From Heterocephalus glaber (taxonomy: Eukaryota; Chordata; Mammalia; Rodentia; Bathyergidae), in contig NW_004624732.1 of NCBI RefSeq assembly GCF_000247695.1, positions 20,520,274-20,584,273 of the forward strand: a stretch of DNA of 64,000 nucleotides, given 5' to 3'. A program made the position numbers and the translations under genes. A model generated the notes under the pieces. The model saw only the letters and a list, made by a program, of their open reading frames with translations, had not been told where the DNA came from and made no database searches. This document shows positions 48,642-59,813 of this stretch, in pieces; position 1 is the first letter of the stretch; the number at the start of each line of letters is the position of its first letter.

Positions 48642-51600
48642 AAACACCAACCATCTCACATAGAAAACAAAGGCTTCTGGGGAGGAAGTGATATCAAAAG
48701 CACAAACAGAAAGACCTTGGAGAGGGTAAGATGCAGCCATTTGTACTGTAAGTGCTACCCATGAGGTCGTTTTTGGTGTCCACCCAGATTCTCCCCAGCA
48801 GGGATGTTCATCCCCCAGCTTCAGTGCTAGCTGCTAACCTGGGATATCCTCTTCTCAGAGGTTTATCCTTGTACAAAAGGAAGCCTTTTTCTCTGGGAAG
48901 CTACCACTTCCTTTATCCACATAAAGCCTATCAGATGAGGATAAAGTTTGAAATGTTGGTCAGATTGTGATCTAGAACCTCCTCTTAGCATCCCCCAAAA
49001 AATCTAATTTTGAATTTTTGCCATTTTCTTTCACTCTGCCTAGTTCTACTTCCCTCATAGCCTGTCTCTGGAGAGCATTTCTGGACAAAATCATTGCACA
49101 AGAAATTTTAGCTCATGTTAGCCTTGAAAGGATACCTTTACCCACCTCGGTTACTAACATGGTGGGCTTGTAATGAAGTTGGCCCTGGCATCCTCTGACA
49201 GTGTGCACCTGGTTGCTCACCCATGTGATTGAGTCTGTAGTGAAAAAGGCAAATTGTTCTTTTGAAGGATGCTCATGACTCAGGCACTTTTGCTCTGATA
49301 TCCTCCATTAAATACCTTCCCTTTTATAAGAGTTGAGACATCAAGGCCTTGCTGATTAGGAAAGGATATTTGTCTGTCCCTATCATAATCACAGGCTATA
49401 TAATAAGCGAGGAGGACCAAGGAATACAGTTGGGGCTCAGCAGAGTTGGAGTACAGTCCTATGGAGGACACCTCACATTTATATTGCTTGAAGACCGAGA
49501 ATTGATTCATGCTTTCTAAAAACATCCAGGTAGTTTTAGAAAGTTTCGCAGAAAGGTCATGTACTGTATATAAAGTTTGAAGTCTTTTAACTAATTGTTC
49601 AATTTGGTAGTGGATAAATTTAATTCAAATTCAATAAAAAATTGTGTTCCTTGATGATATCAGCCCCATCCCAGTGCTCAATCACTGTGTATAGCTAGTG
49701 GCTACCTTGGCGGAAGGCACAGTTAGACAACACATTTCTATCTTTACAGGAGTTCCTATTGGTCAGTGGTACTCTAGATTTTTCTCTCATAAAATGAGTA
49801 GAGGGTTAGCTCTTCTTTAATTTGGCAAATCAATGAACTCTAACTATTTCCAACTGCACCTCAGGTCTAACGGGATTTTAATGGATTATTTTTTATCTCA
49901 TTTAAGGTATTTATAATTAAATACTGTTTTATTCATGGCTATAATAAACCAGTGTTGAGGATTTACCAACCAGGTAAGATAGTCTTCCTGGTTTTAGGCA
50001 TACAAGAAAAAAATTGCTTTTCAAATATCATTGGAAACTGCAGATCTCATATTATTGGTATTACTACTTTTTTGTCATAAGCAACACACTTGTTGTACAG
50101 TTAAGCATACTGCACTTAACATAGTTTCTTGCAGCAAATTTGTTTGAAAGACAATGCTCAATCTAAATTTGATGTTTGAGTAAAAAAGGTCACTTTATCT
50201 AAGGATTTTGGACAAGTAATTTTTTTTCTTCTATGAAAATAATATGTTGAGTATCTACTCTAATAAGGATCAAGTGAGACATTAGAATGATATTTAGAAA
50301 GAATGTCTACTTGGTCCCTCAAAGAAAATGATCAACAATGAAGAAAAAAGTAAAGAGCAAAGTACATGAGTTTATCACTTCTACTGTGCCAAACAGCGAT
50401 GTTTAGACTCTTTGAAGCATTACGTTACTAGTGACAAGCAGTATTCACATGAGCCCTATCCTCCCCTCATCAGTGCTTTGTATTGCAATTAGTCTAGCTG
50501 AACACAGGATCATCACAATGGTTTTGTCTCCACTGGAGACCTCTGTCACAAGGCTCCTGACAAATAACAGATTTCTACTCTGCATTTCTTGGTGATTTAT
50601 AGTTGTCCTAAAATAAGAGAAAATGCTTAGTGCATGGTCTAAATATCTAGGTCTGGGTTAGACTTACCCACAGGAATATCAGGCAGCAGTGTGATCTTCA
50701 TGCCATTGAGACGGCACACATATACATACGGCTTTTTCTCCCTTAATGTCTGAGAATTCCATCTTTTGGTGGTTAAAATATTGACAACACTAGTCGAAAT
50801 GCCAAAATTACCTGAATGAATGACCATTATGCTTATAATACTTTTATTCAGATTATGATTTTAGGTTAACATAAATAAAGATATGGTTATTATGGGGTAG
50901 ACGGACATAAAAATTCAAGCTCTCCCAAAATCAGCTGTATATTTTTGAGGTAGTGACTTAACTTCTCTGAGTCTGCCTCTTCATCTTTAAAAATAAAGTT
51001 AATACAGTACCAAGTATTTTAGAATATTGCTGTAAGGATAAAAATATAAAGCTGAAGTTTCTAACACTGTTTCTCATGCATAAAAACTTGGTCAACTGAT
51101 GACTTTCATTCTTTCCTCACCACTCAGATCCAGTGTAAGTCATGAAAGTAAGAACCAAAGAAGCAGAAAATGCAGAGATACTCTGGAATAGTGCATCTTA
51201 AATTTGAATGTGGCAGTGAAACAGTTGTTAAAGCAGGGGTCCTGGTCTAGTAGTTCTGGGTAGAAGTTGAGATCTTGCGTTTTGAATAAACTCCTGGTGG
51301 AAACACTTCTAGTAGGGAAGAAGAACAAGAAATAATGAAGGAAAGAACATGTCTTGATGTCTAATGTGCCTGGGGCAGCTAGGGCAGGACAAAGAAGGAA
51401 AAGAACATTTCAAGGTAAGAGAAGGGAATCCAGGGAATGATTTCTGCAAAACTGAATGTGTTTTTTTTAAAGACAAAATTAGATTATACCCACATCATGC
51501 CTGCCTAACTCTGTCCAGATGGGAGACTGGAGCTGTCTTTAGCAAGCAGGTATTGCAGTGTTGTTGGGAAATTAGATCCTTAGTATCCTTACCTGGCTAT

Positions 51601-53689
51601 CTGGAACAAGTCCCTAGAGAGCTTGTGTCATGCCAATTGTGGGTATTAATCCTGATTCCTCCACTGTTTCCCAATCCCATTTCCTCATGGGGAGTCTGAT
51701 AAAACCAAACTGAAAAGCAACTTCCAATAGGCCTTCATGTATCCTTGGACTTTCGGGATCAGTTTGGCCCAATGAAGTAGGTGTGTGTGTAAAGGAATCT
51801 GTCCCATAGAGGGCTGCAAGGGCTGTAAGCCTCTTCCTCCATCTATGAGCACAGGAAGCTGAAAATGCCTTGACACAAGAAATAAAGTTCTCCATGGCAA
51901 CAGAATTGTCATGCTAGATACATACAATCTTCACTTTCACAAGTAAGCACTTCAAAAAATAATATTCCAGCAAGGAAATATTACAGCTTCAAGGGACAAA
52001 TGGTAAAGATAATTGTTTGCAAACTGTATTTGGGGAAAAAAACAAAACAAGGATGCAAGGGGAAATATAAGCCTTTGCTCTCATCAGGCCAAAGATGTTT
52101 AGTACCTTTTGCCTTTTAATCATCTAAAGCAACTTAAATCCTTCCCCTCATTTTCAAGGTCTGAGCCACAGCTACCTGCTGATGCTGGGCCACCAGCTCC
52201 TGTGCTTCCTGCTGACAGTAAGTGCTTCCCCAACCTCAGCCAGCTTAATGCCCAGATCAAAAGCAATCTCGCCACAGAGCAAACCACATTGACAAAGACA
52301 GATCCTTTCTAAGCCACAATTATATAGATCGAGTTGGCAACTTAAGTTAATGGTGATCTGACCCCCAATTTAATGTATTTTGTCATTTTTTCAAAAGTAA
52401 TTATTTCTCTTTCTTGTTTTTCATTTTTTTTTTTGCGTGTGTGTGAGATTAGATGGAGGATAAAGGGCATGTGGAAGTGAAAGAATAAAAATTCCATTTG
52501 GCAAATCCCCTCCATAGATGAGATAGCAGTGTGGAAACTATTAAGGTTGGGGTTTTAAACGTCTAATCCTCCTGGATGTGGGGTCGGTTGCCCAGATTTT
52601 GGCTGGACAGCAATAACTTCAGACAACAGTTGTTTTCCATGGGTATTATTTTTTCCACAGCAAGATTAGTTTGCTGTTGATTAAACTTGCTTTACCCGTG
52701 GCTAAAGAAGTTCATCAAACATCACTGCCCAGGACAGGCTTTCCGGAATCTATCCCTCAACTTGAGAATGCATCCCTGCTTCTGCCATGGCACATTTATA
52801 ACTTGTGCACACTTTCTCCCTAACTACAAGCAGACAGATATATATCTGAGCTTTATGCATCCTGGAGGCAAAATGATCTTTAATCATAAATGATCAAAGC
52901 ACAGTAGCTTGTATGCTTTTCAGGGGATTCAGCAGTTTTAAGTGTTGTCCAAGCACTAGAAGGGAGTTTGCTGATGTGAAAGTGTTCAGCAGTGGTGCTT
53001 CTGTAGGCACAGAATTCTACTGAGGAAGATGTAATTTAATGAAAATCAAGGGCTTTGCAACTTGGATTCCATCTTTGGGAGAACACTAGGGAGTTCTTTG
53101 CAGGTGTGTGGAAGGTGGGATAGCCTACAGAAGAAGGAAGTCATGAAGTACTGTGACAAATAAATAAATGAATAGAATACATTAAGAAACACCTAAACAA
53201 AGCTTGGAAGTCATAAGACAGTAAAATTCATCTTTTTAATATCATCCTGGGCCACTGACTAATCTAATTAATGATTATTTAATTCTCTAGAAGAAAGTAC
53301 CTATCATTTGGTTTTGCTATTTGCTGGTTGATTAGAACTCAGATATTGTAAATTACTCATTAATTTTGTAAACATGTGTCCCATAGGATTAACCCATGAG
53401 TTAATCTTTGAAGACATGGGAATGTTTTGTTTTAATGAAATTCAATTTGACTAGGTTAAGCAATGGCCAGAGACCTGGTGTAGCATTATTTCTGGTTCTA
53501 TCTGCAAGTGTGTTTCCAAGGAGACTGAAATTGGCGGGCTGAGTGAAGCAGCTCTGCCTTCAACAATGTGCATGTGGATTATTCAGTCCCTTGCAGGACC
53601 AGGTGAACTAAAAAGGCCAAGGAGAGGTGAATTTGATGACTCCTTTCCAGCTAAGACATCTATCTGCTAAGGCAGAACAGAATGCCAGA
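48642..53689. other. Unassigned intron sequence
   Basis: No exon or strong repeat apart from the MIR at 50915. Open frames at 50639-50827 (minus) and 51364-51699 are not recognisable as genes. Confidence 0.4.
50915..51090 (+). repeat. MIR SINE relic
   Basis: GAGGTAGTGACTTAACTTCTCTGAGTCTGCCTCTTCATCTTTAAAAATAAAG follows the sense MIR core (AGTTACTTAACCTCTCTGTGCCTCAGTTTCCTCATCTG). Confidence 0.65.
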
Positions 53690-53997
53690 TTTCCAGCACT
53701 TTGGGCTCTCTGCAATGCACAGAATAAGCTTCCCCTCCCACCCTGCACCAAACACTCTCCTCAGGCCTCAGATTGAGAATCACCCCATCTGCTCCGCACA
53801 TTCTCAGACCTCCCAGCCCAGAGAGAGTGATGCCACTGGCTTCCCTGATTCTCTAGCTTGTTGCAGAAAGCATAGTTTGTCTTCTTAGTTTCCGCAATCA
53901 CATGAGCCTTTTTCCTTATGAAATCTCCTCTTGCATGGCTATATATATGTGATTAGTAATGTTTCTTGGAAAGCCATGACTAATACAGGGATTAAGT
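53690..53997 (+). repeat. Old LTR-like interspersed repeat (family uncertain)
   Basis: GATGCCACTGGCTTCCCTGATTCTCTAGCTTGTTGCAG, TTTCCGCAATCACATGAGCCTTTTTCCTTATGAAATC, an ATATATAT run and the end CATGACTAATACA match a repeat common in mammalian genomes. The TAATACA end is LTR-like; I am not sure of its name. Confidence 0.55.
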
Positions 53998-54187
53998 AGT
54001 TTTGTATTCATCTAATAATTTTATTCTAATATTCTCTTCTTTCCCTTTAGATACCTGTGAATACTCAGTGCTTCAAAGTACCCCTTGAATCACCTTTACC
54101 ATCTTCCTTGTTAGAGTTGAGTAAATTTTTGACATGCTCATTCTATATTTGGGCAAGAGCTATTCCTTTAACTAATAATTTAAAATT

Positions 54188-54800
54188 ATATAAGAACCTT
54201 TCTACATTGTTGGTGGGAATTTAAACTAGTACATCCACTGTGGAAAGCTCTATGGAGATTTATCAAAATCCAAAAATAGAAATTCCATTTGACCCAGCTA
54301 TTTTCCTTCTAAGTATTCTTCTGAAAAAGTTAAAGACATCATAACACAGTGATACATGAATACTCATGTTTATAACATCAAAATTTAAAATAGCTACCCT
54401 GTGAAAATCAATCAATAATGGATAAGGAAAACATAGTATTTATACAAAATGAAGTACTACCTTGCCATAAAAAATGATAAAATTGAGGCATTCATAGGTA
54501 AATGGATGCACCTTAACAACATATTACATGAAATAAATCAGACACGCAAACTTAAATATTGCATGGTTTCCATTATATAAGAAGTCTAAAATATAAATAA
54601 AAAGCAAAACAAAAGTTAGATAATAGGAAGCAGGGAGATTGTTTTCAAATAGGAAGGGGAACAGAGATGGAAGGAAGGGGAGAGATGGGGGGGTAGGGAA
54701 TGAAAAAAGAATTAAGATATGTTGTGTGAATTTACCAATTCCCCATGATAAATATAATCTATGCATTATTAATGTACACTAATTAAAAAGAAAAAAATAT
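54188..54800 (+). mobile_element. L1 3' end (ORF2 C-terminus and 3' UTR), sense
   Basis: CTACATTGTTGGTGGGAATTTAAACTAGTACATCCACTGTGGAAAG, CCATTTGACCCAGCTATT and TACCTTGCCATAAAAAATGATAAAATTGAGGCATTCATAGG are standard L1 ORF2 end sequence. A purine-rich 3' UTR (GGAAGGGGAACAGAGATGGAAGG) and A-rich tail follow. Confidence 0.88.
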
Positions 54801-54939
54801 ACTTGGACAAGTATTTTTTGCCCATTTATTTTAAACTAATTCCTAGGAATCAAAAAAAGTGAATATATATCTTGATTTTTGATCTTTTAAGTGATTTTCA
54901 GTCAAATTTAGAAAAGATGGTTGTGTGTATGACCATATG

Positions 54940-55165
54940 TGAGGATCTGATAGTACAACATGACTACAGTTAATGCTATGGGTTATATACTTGAAATTTG
55001 TTCTGATGTTTTCACACCCTCACACACACGAAGGTAACCTTGGGAGATAATAGGTGTATTAACTAAACTAACTGTGGTAATCATTTCACTATGTATACAC
55101 ATAGCAAATCATCACACTATCTACCTTAAATATATAGTTTTGCCTATTATGCTTCAATAACACCA
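54940..55165 (+). mobile_element. Ancient L1M 3' UTR end, sense
   Basis: GTACAACATGACTACAGTTAATGC, TATACTTGAAATTTG, AAGGTAACCTTGGGAGATAATAGGTGTATTAAC, GTGGTAATCATTTCAC and CTTAAATATATAG match the end of old mammalian L1M elements. Distinct from, and older than, the L1 immediately to its left. Confidence 0.75.
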
Positions 55166-55239
55166 TTGAAGGCTAAGCTAATAAAAACAACCATAGATGT
55201 CCTTGTCTAAAATACTGAAGTTATTTTCACCTTCTGGGC

Positions 55240-55400
55240 AGGGCAGTGTCCAGGGGCTATGGGTAGCATCACTTGTGTGGGAATCAGACTTCCTGGGTTA
55301 AAGTTTGGCATGCCAACAGCTGTCCTCTTTATAACATTTATCACCTTTGAAACAAGGCCAACAATAATACCAACAGGGAAGATCAAACCGATGGACTTGA
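55240..55400 (+). repeat. MIR relic
   Basis: GGAATCAGACTTCCTGGGTTAAAGTTTGGC matches the start of sense MIR (GGAGCCAGACTGCCTGGGTTCGAATCCCGGC). The rest is diverged. Confidence 0.5.
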
Positions 55401-56289
55401 GGGCTTGAAGCAATGATGGTTTATGGTGAGTACATATGTATGATTGTCATAATTTTTAGTTTTATGCTGGTAACGTAAGATGATGAGTGTGAATTCCTAA
55501 ACACATAATCCCTGCCATTAGGGAAAGACTCTCTGATGTCCCCACAGATATCTACCAATATACTAGATTTCATACATGGGGATACATCTTGCTCTTCAGG
55601 ATACATTTGATGACTTTCATAAATGAAAGGGGAGATTTAAAGAATCCACATGGAAAATGAGTGTTCAGGGCTGTAATTACTTCCAGGTCCTGACACTGGG
55701 CAGACAGGATATAGATCTGATTTGAGAAGGACAAAAATAACATAGCTTGTGCTTGTATTTCCCCTATCAGTTAAAGCTATAGTTTTTCTCTTTGACTTAC
55801 TAATTTTACATTTACCTATCCAGACATATGACAAAATTTATCCTCAACATTAACATAATTATTTCTATGTTTTATAATAACATCTGTATTGTCGATGATA
55901 TATATGCTCTATATGTTTATATAGCTTACATGTTTTACAAACACCGAGTGACTTTATCCTTCATATATACATATATGGTACAATATTTGTGTTTTCAGGT
56001 ACATTTGTAGGTTCAATCAAATAAAAGTGGAAAATATTTAAATACTTTGCTCATGGTCTGAATACACACAAACATTTTTCCTTGTCATTTATGATTCCCT
56101 AAAGAATATATTATACCAACTATGCATTTAGATGACATTTACATGGTATTAGATAGATGAGAGGAAGTATATAGGTTATAGGAAGCTCTGTATCATTTTA
56201 CAAAAGGCACTTGTGCACCCATCATGTGTTTAGGTACCCACAGGGGTTGTGGAACAAATATGTACCTCATTGATACTGAGGGACAAGGA

Positions 56290-56345
56290 CATATATATAT
56301 ACACACACATATATATATACATATATATGTGTATATATATATATA
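56290..56345. repeat. (TA)n(CA)n compound microsatellite
   Basis: Alternating TATATA, ACACACAC and TATATGTGTATA blocks over about 55 bp. Confidence 0.9.
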
Positions 56346-56557
56346 AAATGTACATGTTTGTATTATATAGAGTGGTTGGTACCTTGGTTTACAAACTTAA
56401 TTTGTTTTATGATTTGGAGGAAGTTGGCTGCATTTGTATTTGTGTGGGGAAGATGGCTATGGTCGTGTTTATCACCCAATGCAGAGTTTGAAAATGGAAA
56501 CAAAATTTTGCTGAACACTTTTGTTTTTGAACTAAGTTGTTTGCAAACAGAAGCTAT

Positions 56558-56559
<2 letters not shown>

Positions 56560-56601
<42 letters not shown>
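56560..56601. repeat. (TA)n microsatellite
   Basis: Uninterrupted TA repeat of about 42 bp. Confidence 0.95.
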
Positions 56602-56603
<2 letters not shown>

Positions 56604-56863
56604 AGAAGATTCATTCTTGTAAATATCAATCCTCTAATATGACCCTTGCTCTCTATATATTCAACTACTCTTATATACTTAAATCTCTGTATATATTTAT
56701 GTCCTATTATGTACTGTAAAATATATGTATTATTTATTTTTACACACACTTATATGTATAGCCACATGTAATATCCATACAAAGCAATTATATCAATATT
56801 AGCACTAATAAACAATACTAGTCATTAATTAGTATTGTAAGTTGGAATTATATAGCAATCTGT

Positions 56864-56985
56864 GCTATCCCTGTAAGCTCCTTATGAAGAGTGTACCTAT
56901 GTTTGCCACCTGTATTTTAGGGTTCTAACACAGTGCCTATCACATAGCAGGTACTCAATAAATAGTCACGGAAGGATTTGTTATT
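56864..56985 (+). repeat. L2 3' end
   Basis: CTGTAAGCTCCTTATGAAGAGTGTACC and AACACAGTGCCTATCACATAGCAGGTACTCAATAAATAG follow the L2 terminal consensus closely. Confidence 0.75.
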
Positions 56986-57177
56986 CAAGAATTCATCCAG
57001 TTTTGTGGTTTGCAACTCTTCTTGCATTTTCAAATCACCCAGAAAGGTTTTATTTATTCACTTGATCCATATTCTTATTAAGTTTCATCCCCCATGATTA
57101 TTTGGGAATACGTGGGAGAAGGGCTCAGGCAGTACTCCCATCAAGCTCTCTGGTAATTCAAGTGTACAGCCCTAGAA

Positions 57178-57214
57178 TGAGAACCCTGGAACCCTGGAAC
57201 CCTGGAGCCTGGGC
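57178..57214. repeat. Short tandem repeat, 8-bp GGAACCCT unit
   Basis: GAACCCTGGAACCCTGGAACCCTGG, about three to four units in unique surroundings. Confidence 0.8.
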
Positions 57215-58409
57215 CTGCTTCCCCATGAGGCTGGGGTGAGGGTCCAGTGAATGACAGGGAGGCTATCAACACCCTAGGTGCTGTGCCAAAGCATGAGCTA
57301 TAGGGCACCTTAACTCTGTGACTCTATCTGCTCACTGCTCAGTCATGCTGATTCAGATTCTACTTGCAAGAGAAGGAGGTCTCCTCTCCGTCCACACACA
57401 TGCTAGCTTTGGGTCAAGGCACACTGACTTCAAATGAACAAAACCCACAGCTTTCCCCAGAAACTCCCTCAGGTACTGAGCATGAATGCTTTCTGCTGCA
57501 CTTCATTTGGTTGGGATTTTAAGAAGTGGTCCCTGGAATCCCTGTAGGACATGGTGTGAAAGTCTCCTGACATTTTTTTCCTCCTGAAATGGAAAGTGGA
57601 CCTCCTGGATCCACTCCCAGTTTTCAATCTTGCAGTGGAAAGATCTTTTAGACAGGGGAAGCCAGTCTCACTCTGCAAGTAAAGCAGCCAGGTGAGCATG
57701 TCACACTACTTCATTGATAAGAAACAAAGAATGGGAAAGGTAAGTAATTCATAGAAATTCACCAAGCCTATCAGTGTTATAGCCAGCATTTGAAGGCCGA
57801 TTGCTTAGTTTCTAAGGCTCTCTGCTTTCAAACTGCAACCCTTTTCAATCATAGTAGTGAATCCATTTGCTAAAATAGACTACTCAAGCAATGTACTCTG
57901 ATCTTCACATAGTGTAAAGACATTAAGCATTTAATTTCAGTTTTATGTAGTTGGCAAGATTGTAGATGATTTATAATCTTGATTTTATTAATTGTGTGCT
58001 CCAAGATTTTTTAAAACAGCAATATTAATGTTGTAGTTACTTTAAGGTTATTGAAAAATTTTAATGAATGTCATCTTTTATAAACCACAATAATATCTTT
58101 CTGATGTTATTTATGTTGTATACATCAAATATGATAATAAAGTGAATGCATTTTAAAAAGTGATTTTCACAAAACTCCTCTTCTGATAAATCCAAATGAA
58201 TTCTGCGGTTGGAGGAGCACTAGTCAGACATGTGAGCAATCTTGTGTTTAGATGTATGGTTGCATTACACTCTACCCATCTCCTCCCACATCTTTTTCTG
58301 AACTCTATCTTTGGACCTGATCCCAGCAGATGGACACAATCACTTTTCCCAAGGATTCACTGTGTCCCTATTTTGTCCTTGACTGTAGAAGTTTGATCAC
58401 TCTACTTAC

Positions 58410-58514
58410 CAACTCTCCAGTTGAGCTGAGCTGGACTGGGAGTACCAGTGAGGTCTGAGGAGCTGGAAAAAGCCATTGGAGAGAGCAGTGATGCTAGTGG
58501 ATCATCACAGTTGT
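58410..58514 (-). CDS. CNTNAP5: CNTNAP5 (CASPR5) exon 2, start of mature protein and discoidin domain
   Basis: Minus-strand exon bounded by a 3' splice site (CCTAACACTGTAG, then ACAACTGTGAT) and a strong donor (AGAGTTG, then GTAAGT). It is 105 nt: two bases finishing a Tyr codon, 34 codons, and a final G that opens the Gly codon completed by exon 3. Translation is [12 protein letters not shown], then [12 protein letters not shown] and ends QLNWRV. This corresponds to about residues 28-63 of human CNTNAP5, just after the signal peptide. The Cys of CDDP is the first disulphide Cys of the discoidin domain; its expected partner lies in exon 4, outside this window. I see one difference from recalled human sequence (Pro for His after DLTGT). 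Both flanking introns are phase 1, so this exon could be skipped in frame, with loss of that Cys. Exon 1 with the signal peptide is not seen to the right. Confidence 0.95.
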
Positions 58515-58639
58515 CTACAGTGTTAGGAAGGAGACAGAAAGAGATAGGGCAGAATCTGTTAGAAAAGCCTTTCCATGAAGCGAGACATCATGATGTTATC
58601 TACCATTATTTTTGAAGCACTTCCTCTAAGGTTTGTACT

Positions 58640-58790
58640 ACTTGTTTCTTAAATTCCTGCATATACTTCTCACAACACCCCCAATGGACAAGAAAAACTT
58701 TTCACAGAAAGAGAGAAGTTTAGAGATGTCCAGGAGTTTGTCCAATGTCACAACAATAGAAACTAGCATAGACATAATTCTCACCTATTT
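58640..58790 (-). repeat. MIR relic, just upstream of exon 2
   Basis: CTTCTCACAACACCCCCAATGGACAAG and AGAAGTTTAGAGATGTCCAGGAGTTTGTCCAATGTCACAACAATAG keep the reversed MIR layout. It ends about 125 bp outside exon 2. Confidence 0.5.
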
Positions 58791-59277
58791 TTATCTGACT
58801 CAAATTTCCAGCTACCATTCACCCTTTTAAAGGACAATTTATACAAAGCCTTAAATCACTGCTATTGTGCTAGTTCTAGAAAAAGTGAGAACATTGAAGA
58901 AGAGGAACATTGTTTAACTTTCTCCCATCTTCTGTCCTAAAGACCTCTGTAATAATTATATCTAGAGGAAGAGGATAATTTTAACTAATTTATTTTCGAT
59001 TGTGTGAAAAATCACCGGAAAATGCATTACTTATTCTAATAGCTCGTTTATAGTCCATGAAGCAATAGATAATAGTTTCGGATTTTGAACAATCTCAAAT
59101 ATGACAGTCACCTCAGTAGTTATACTTTCAGCTGTCCTTAAATGTGACAATTAAGCTTTCTAAAGCTCATCTGATAATGTCATAATGTGAGACAGGGCAG
59201 GACCACAGGCAAAGAGGTGGTCTTGACAACACAGTTGTCTCTCCAGGTTGACGTTAACATTGTGACTAGTCAGTTCT

Positions 59278-59813
59278 TGTAGAGATGGAATTTTCACACT
59301 CTCCAGACCTCATGTTAAAGATCTATATCTCCACCGTAACAGTACTAAAAGGTGGGAAAGAAGGGAAAGGAAAAATTATGAGAAAAGAAAAAAATATGGA
59401 AACAAAATCTATGTAAATAGGGAAGGGTGGAAGGGGTGAAGGGTGCACAGGTAATGGGGAAAAAAATAAGAACTAAGATACATCATGTACAGGTACAAGC
59501 ACCCAGTGATAAATGTAAACTTACTGCATACCTAAAATGTACCAATAAAAGAATTTTTTTAAAAAGAGGTGGTTAAGCCCTGAGAGCTCCACCATTGTAG
59601 GCTGATTTAATGCCTTGATTAAAGGACTCTCATGAGTGTGGTCTCACCTTCTTGCCCTCTGTTATGTAACGACACCGCAAGTGTACACTTCCTAGATGCT
59701 GGCACATTGATATTGAACTTCCCAGCCCTCAGAAATGTGAGCCAAAAAATATCTGTTTATAAGTAACCTAGTCTCAAGTATTCTGTTACAGAAGCACACA
59801 GCAGATTAAGACA
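59278..59813 (+). mobile_element. MaLR LTR (MST/MLT-type), split by an L1
   Basis: Left part TGTAGAGATGGAATTTTCACACTCTCCAGACCTCATG recalls the start of MST/MLT LTRs. Right part has ACTTCCCAGCCCTCAGAAATGTGAGCC, TCTGTTTATAAGTAACCTAGTCTCAAGTATTCTG and ends CAGATTAAGACA, the MaLR 3' end pattern. Interrupted at 59341-59566 by an L1. Confidence 0.72.
59341..59566 (+). mobile_element. 5'-truncated L1 3' UTR nested in the MaLR LTR
   Basis: GGAAAGGAAAAATTATGAG, AATAGGGAAGGGTGGAAGG, CATCATGTACAGGTACAAGCACCCAGTG, CATACCTAAAATGTACCAATAAAAG, then an A/T-rich tail. Flanking AAAAGGTGG and AAAAGAGGTGG suggest a short imperfect target-site duplication. Subfamily bases match the copies at 14719 and 34940. Confidence 0.88.

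Larger units (their letters stand above)
55401..56863. other. Unassigned AT-rich intron sequence with TA-rich microsatellites
   Basis: No exon or clear interspersed repeat. Holds two alternating purine-pyrimidine tracts listed separately. Confidence 0.4.

Noticed and set aside
50639..50827. Minus-strand frame ending near a good donor (GTAAGT), a possible extra CNTNAP5 exon
   Set aside because: CNTNAP5 has no exon between the two found here, their split codons already join perfectly, and the residues match no CASPR sequence.
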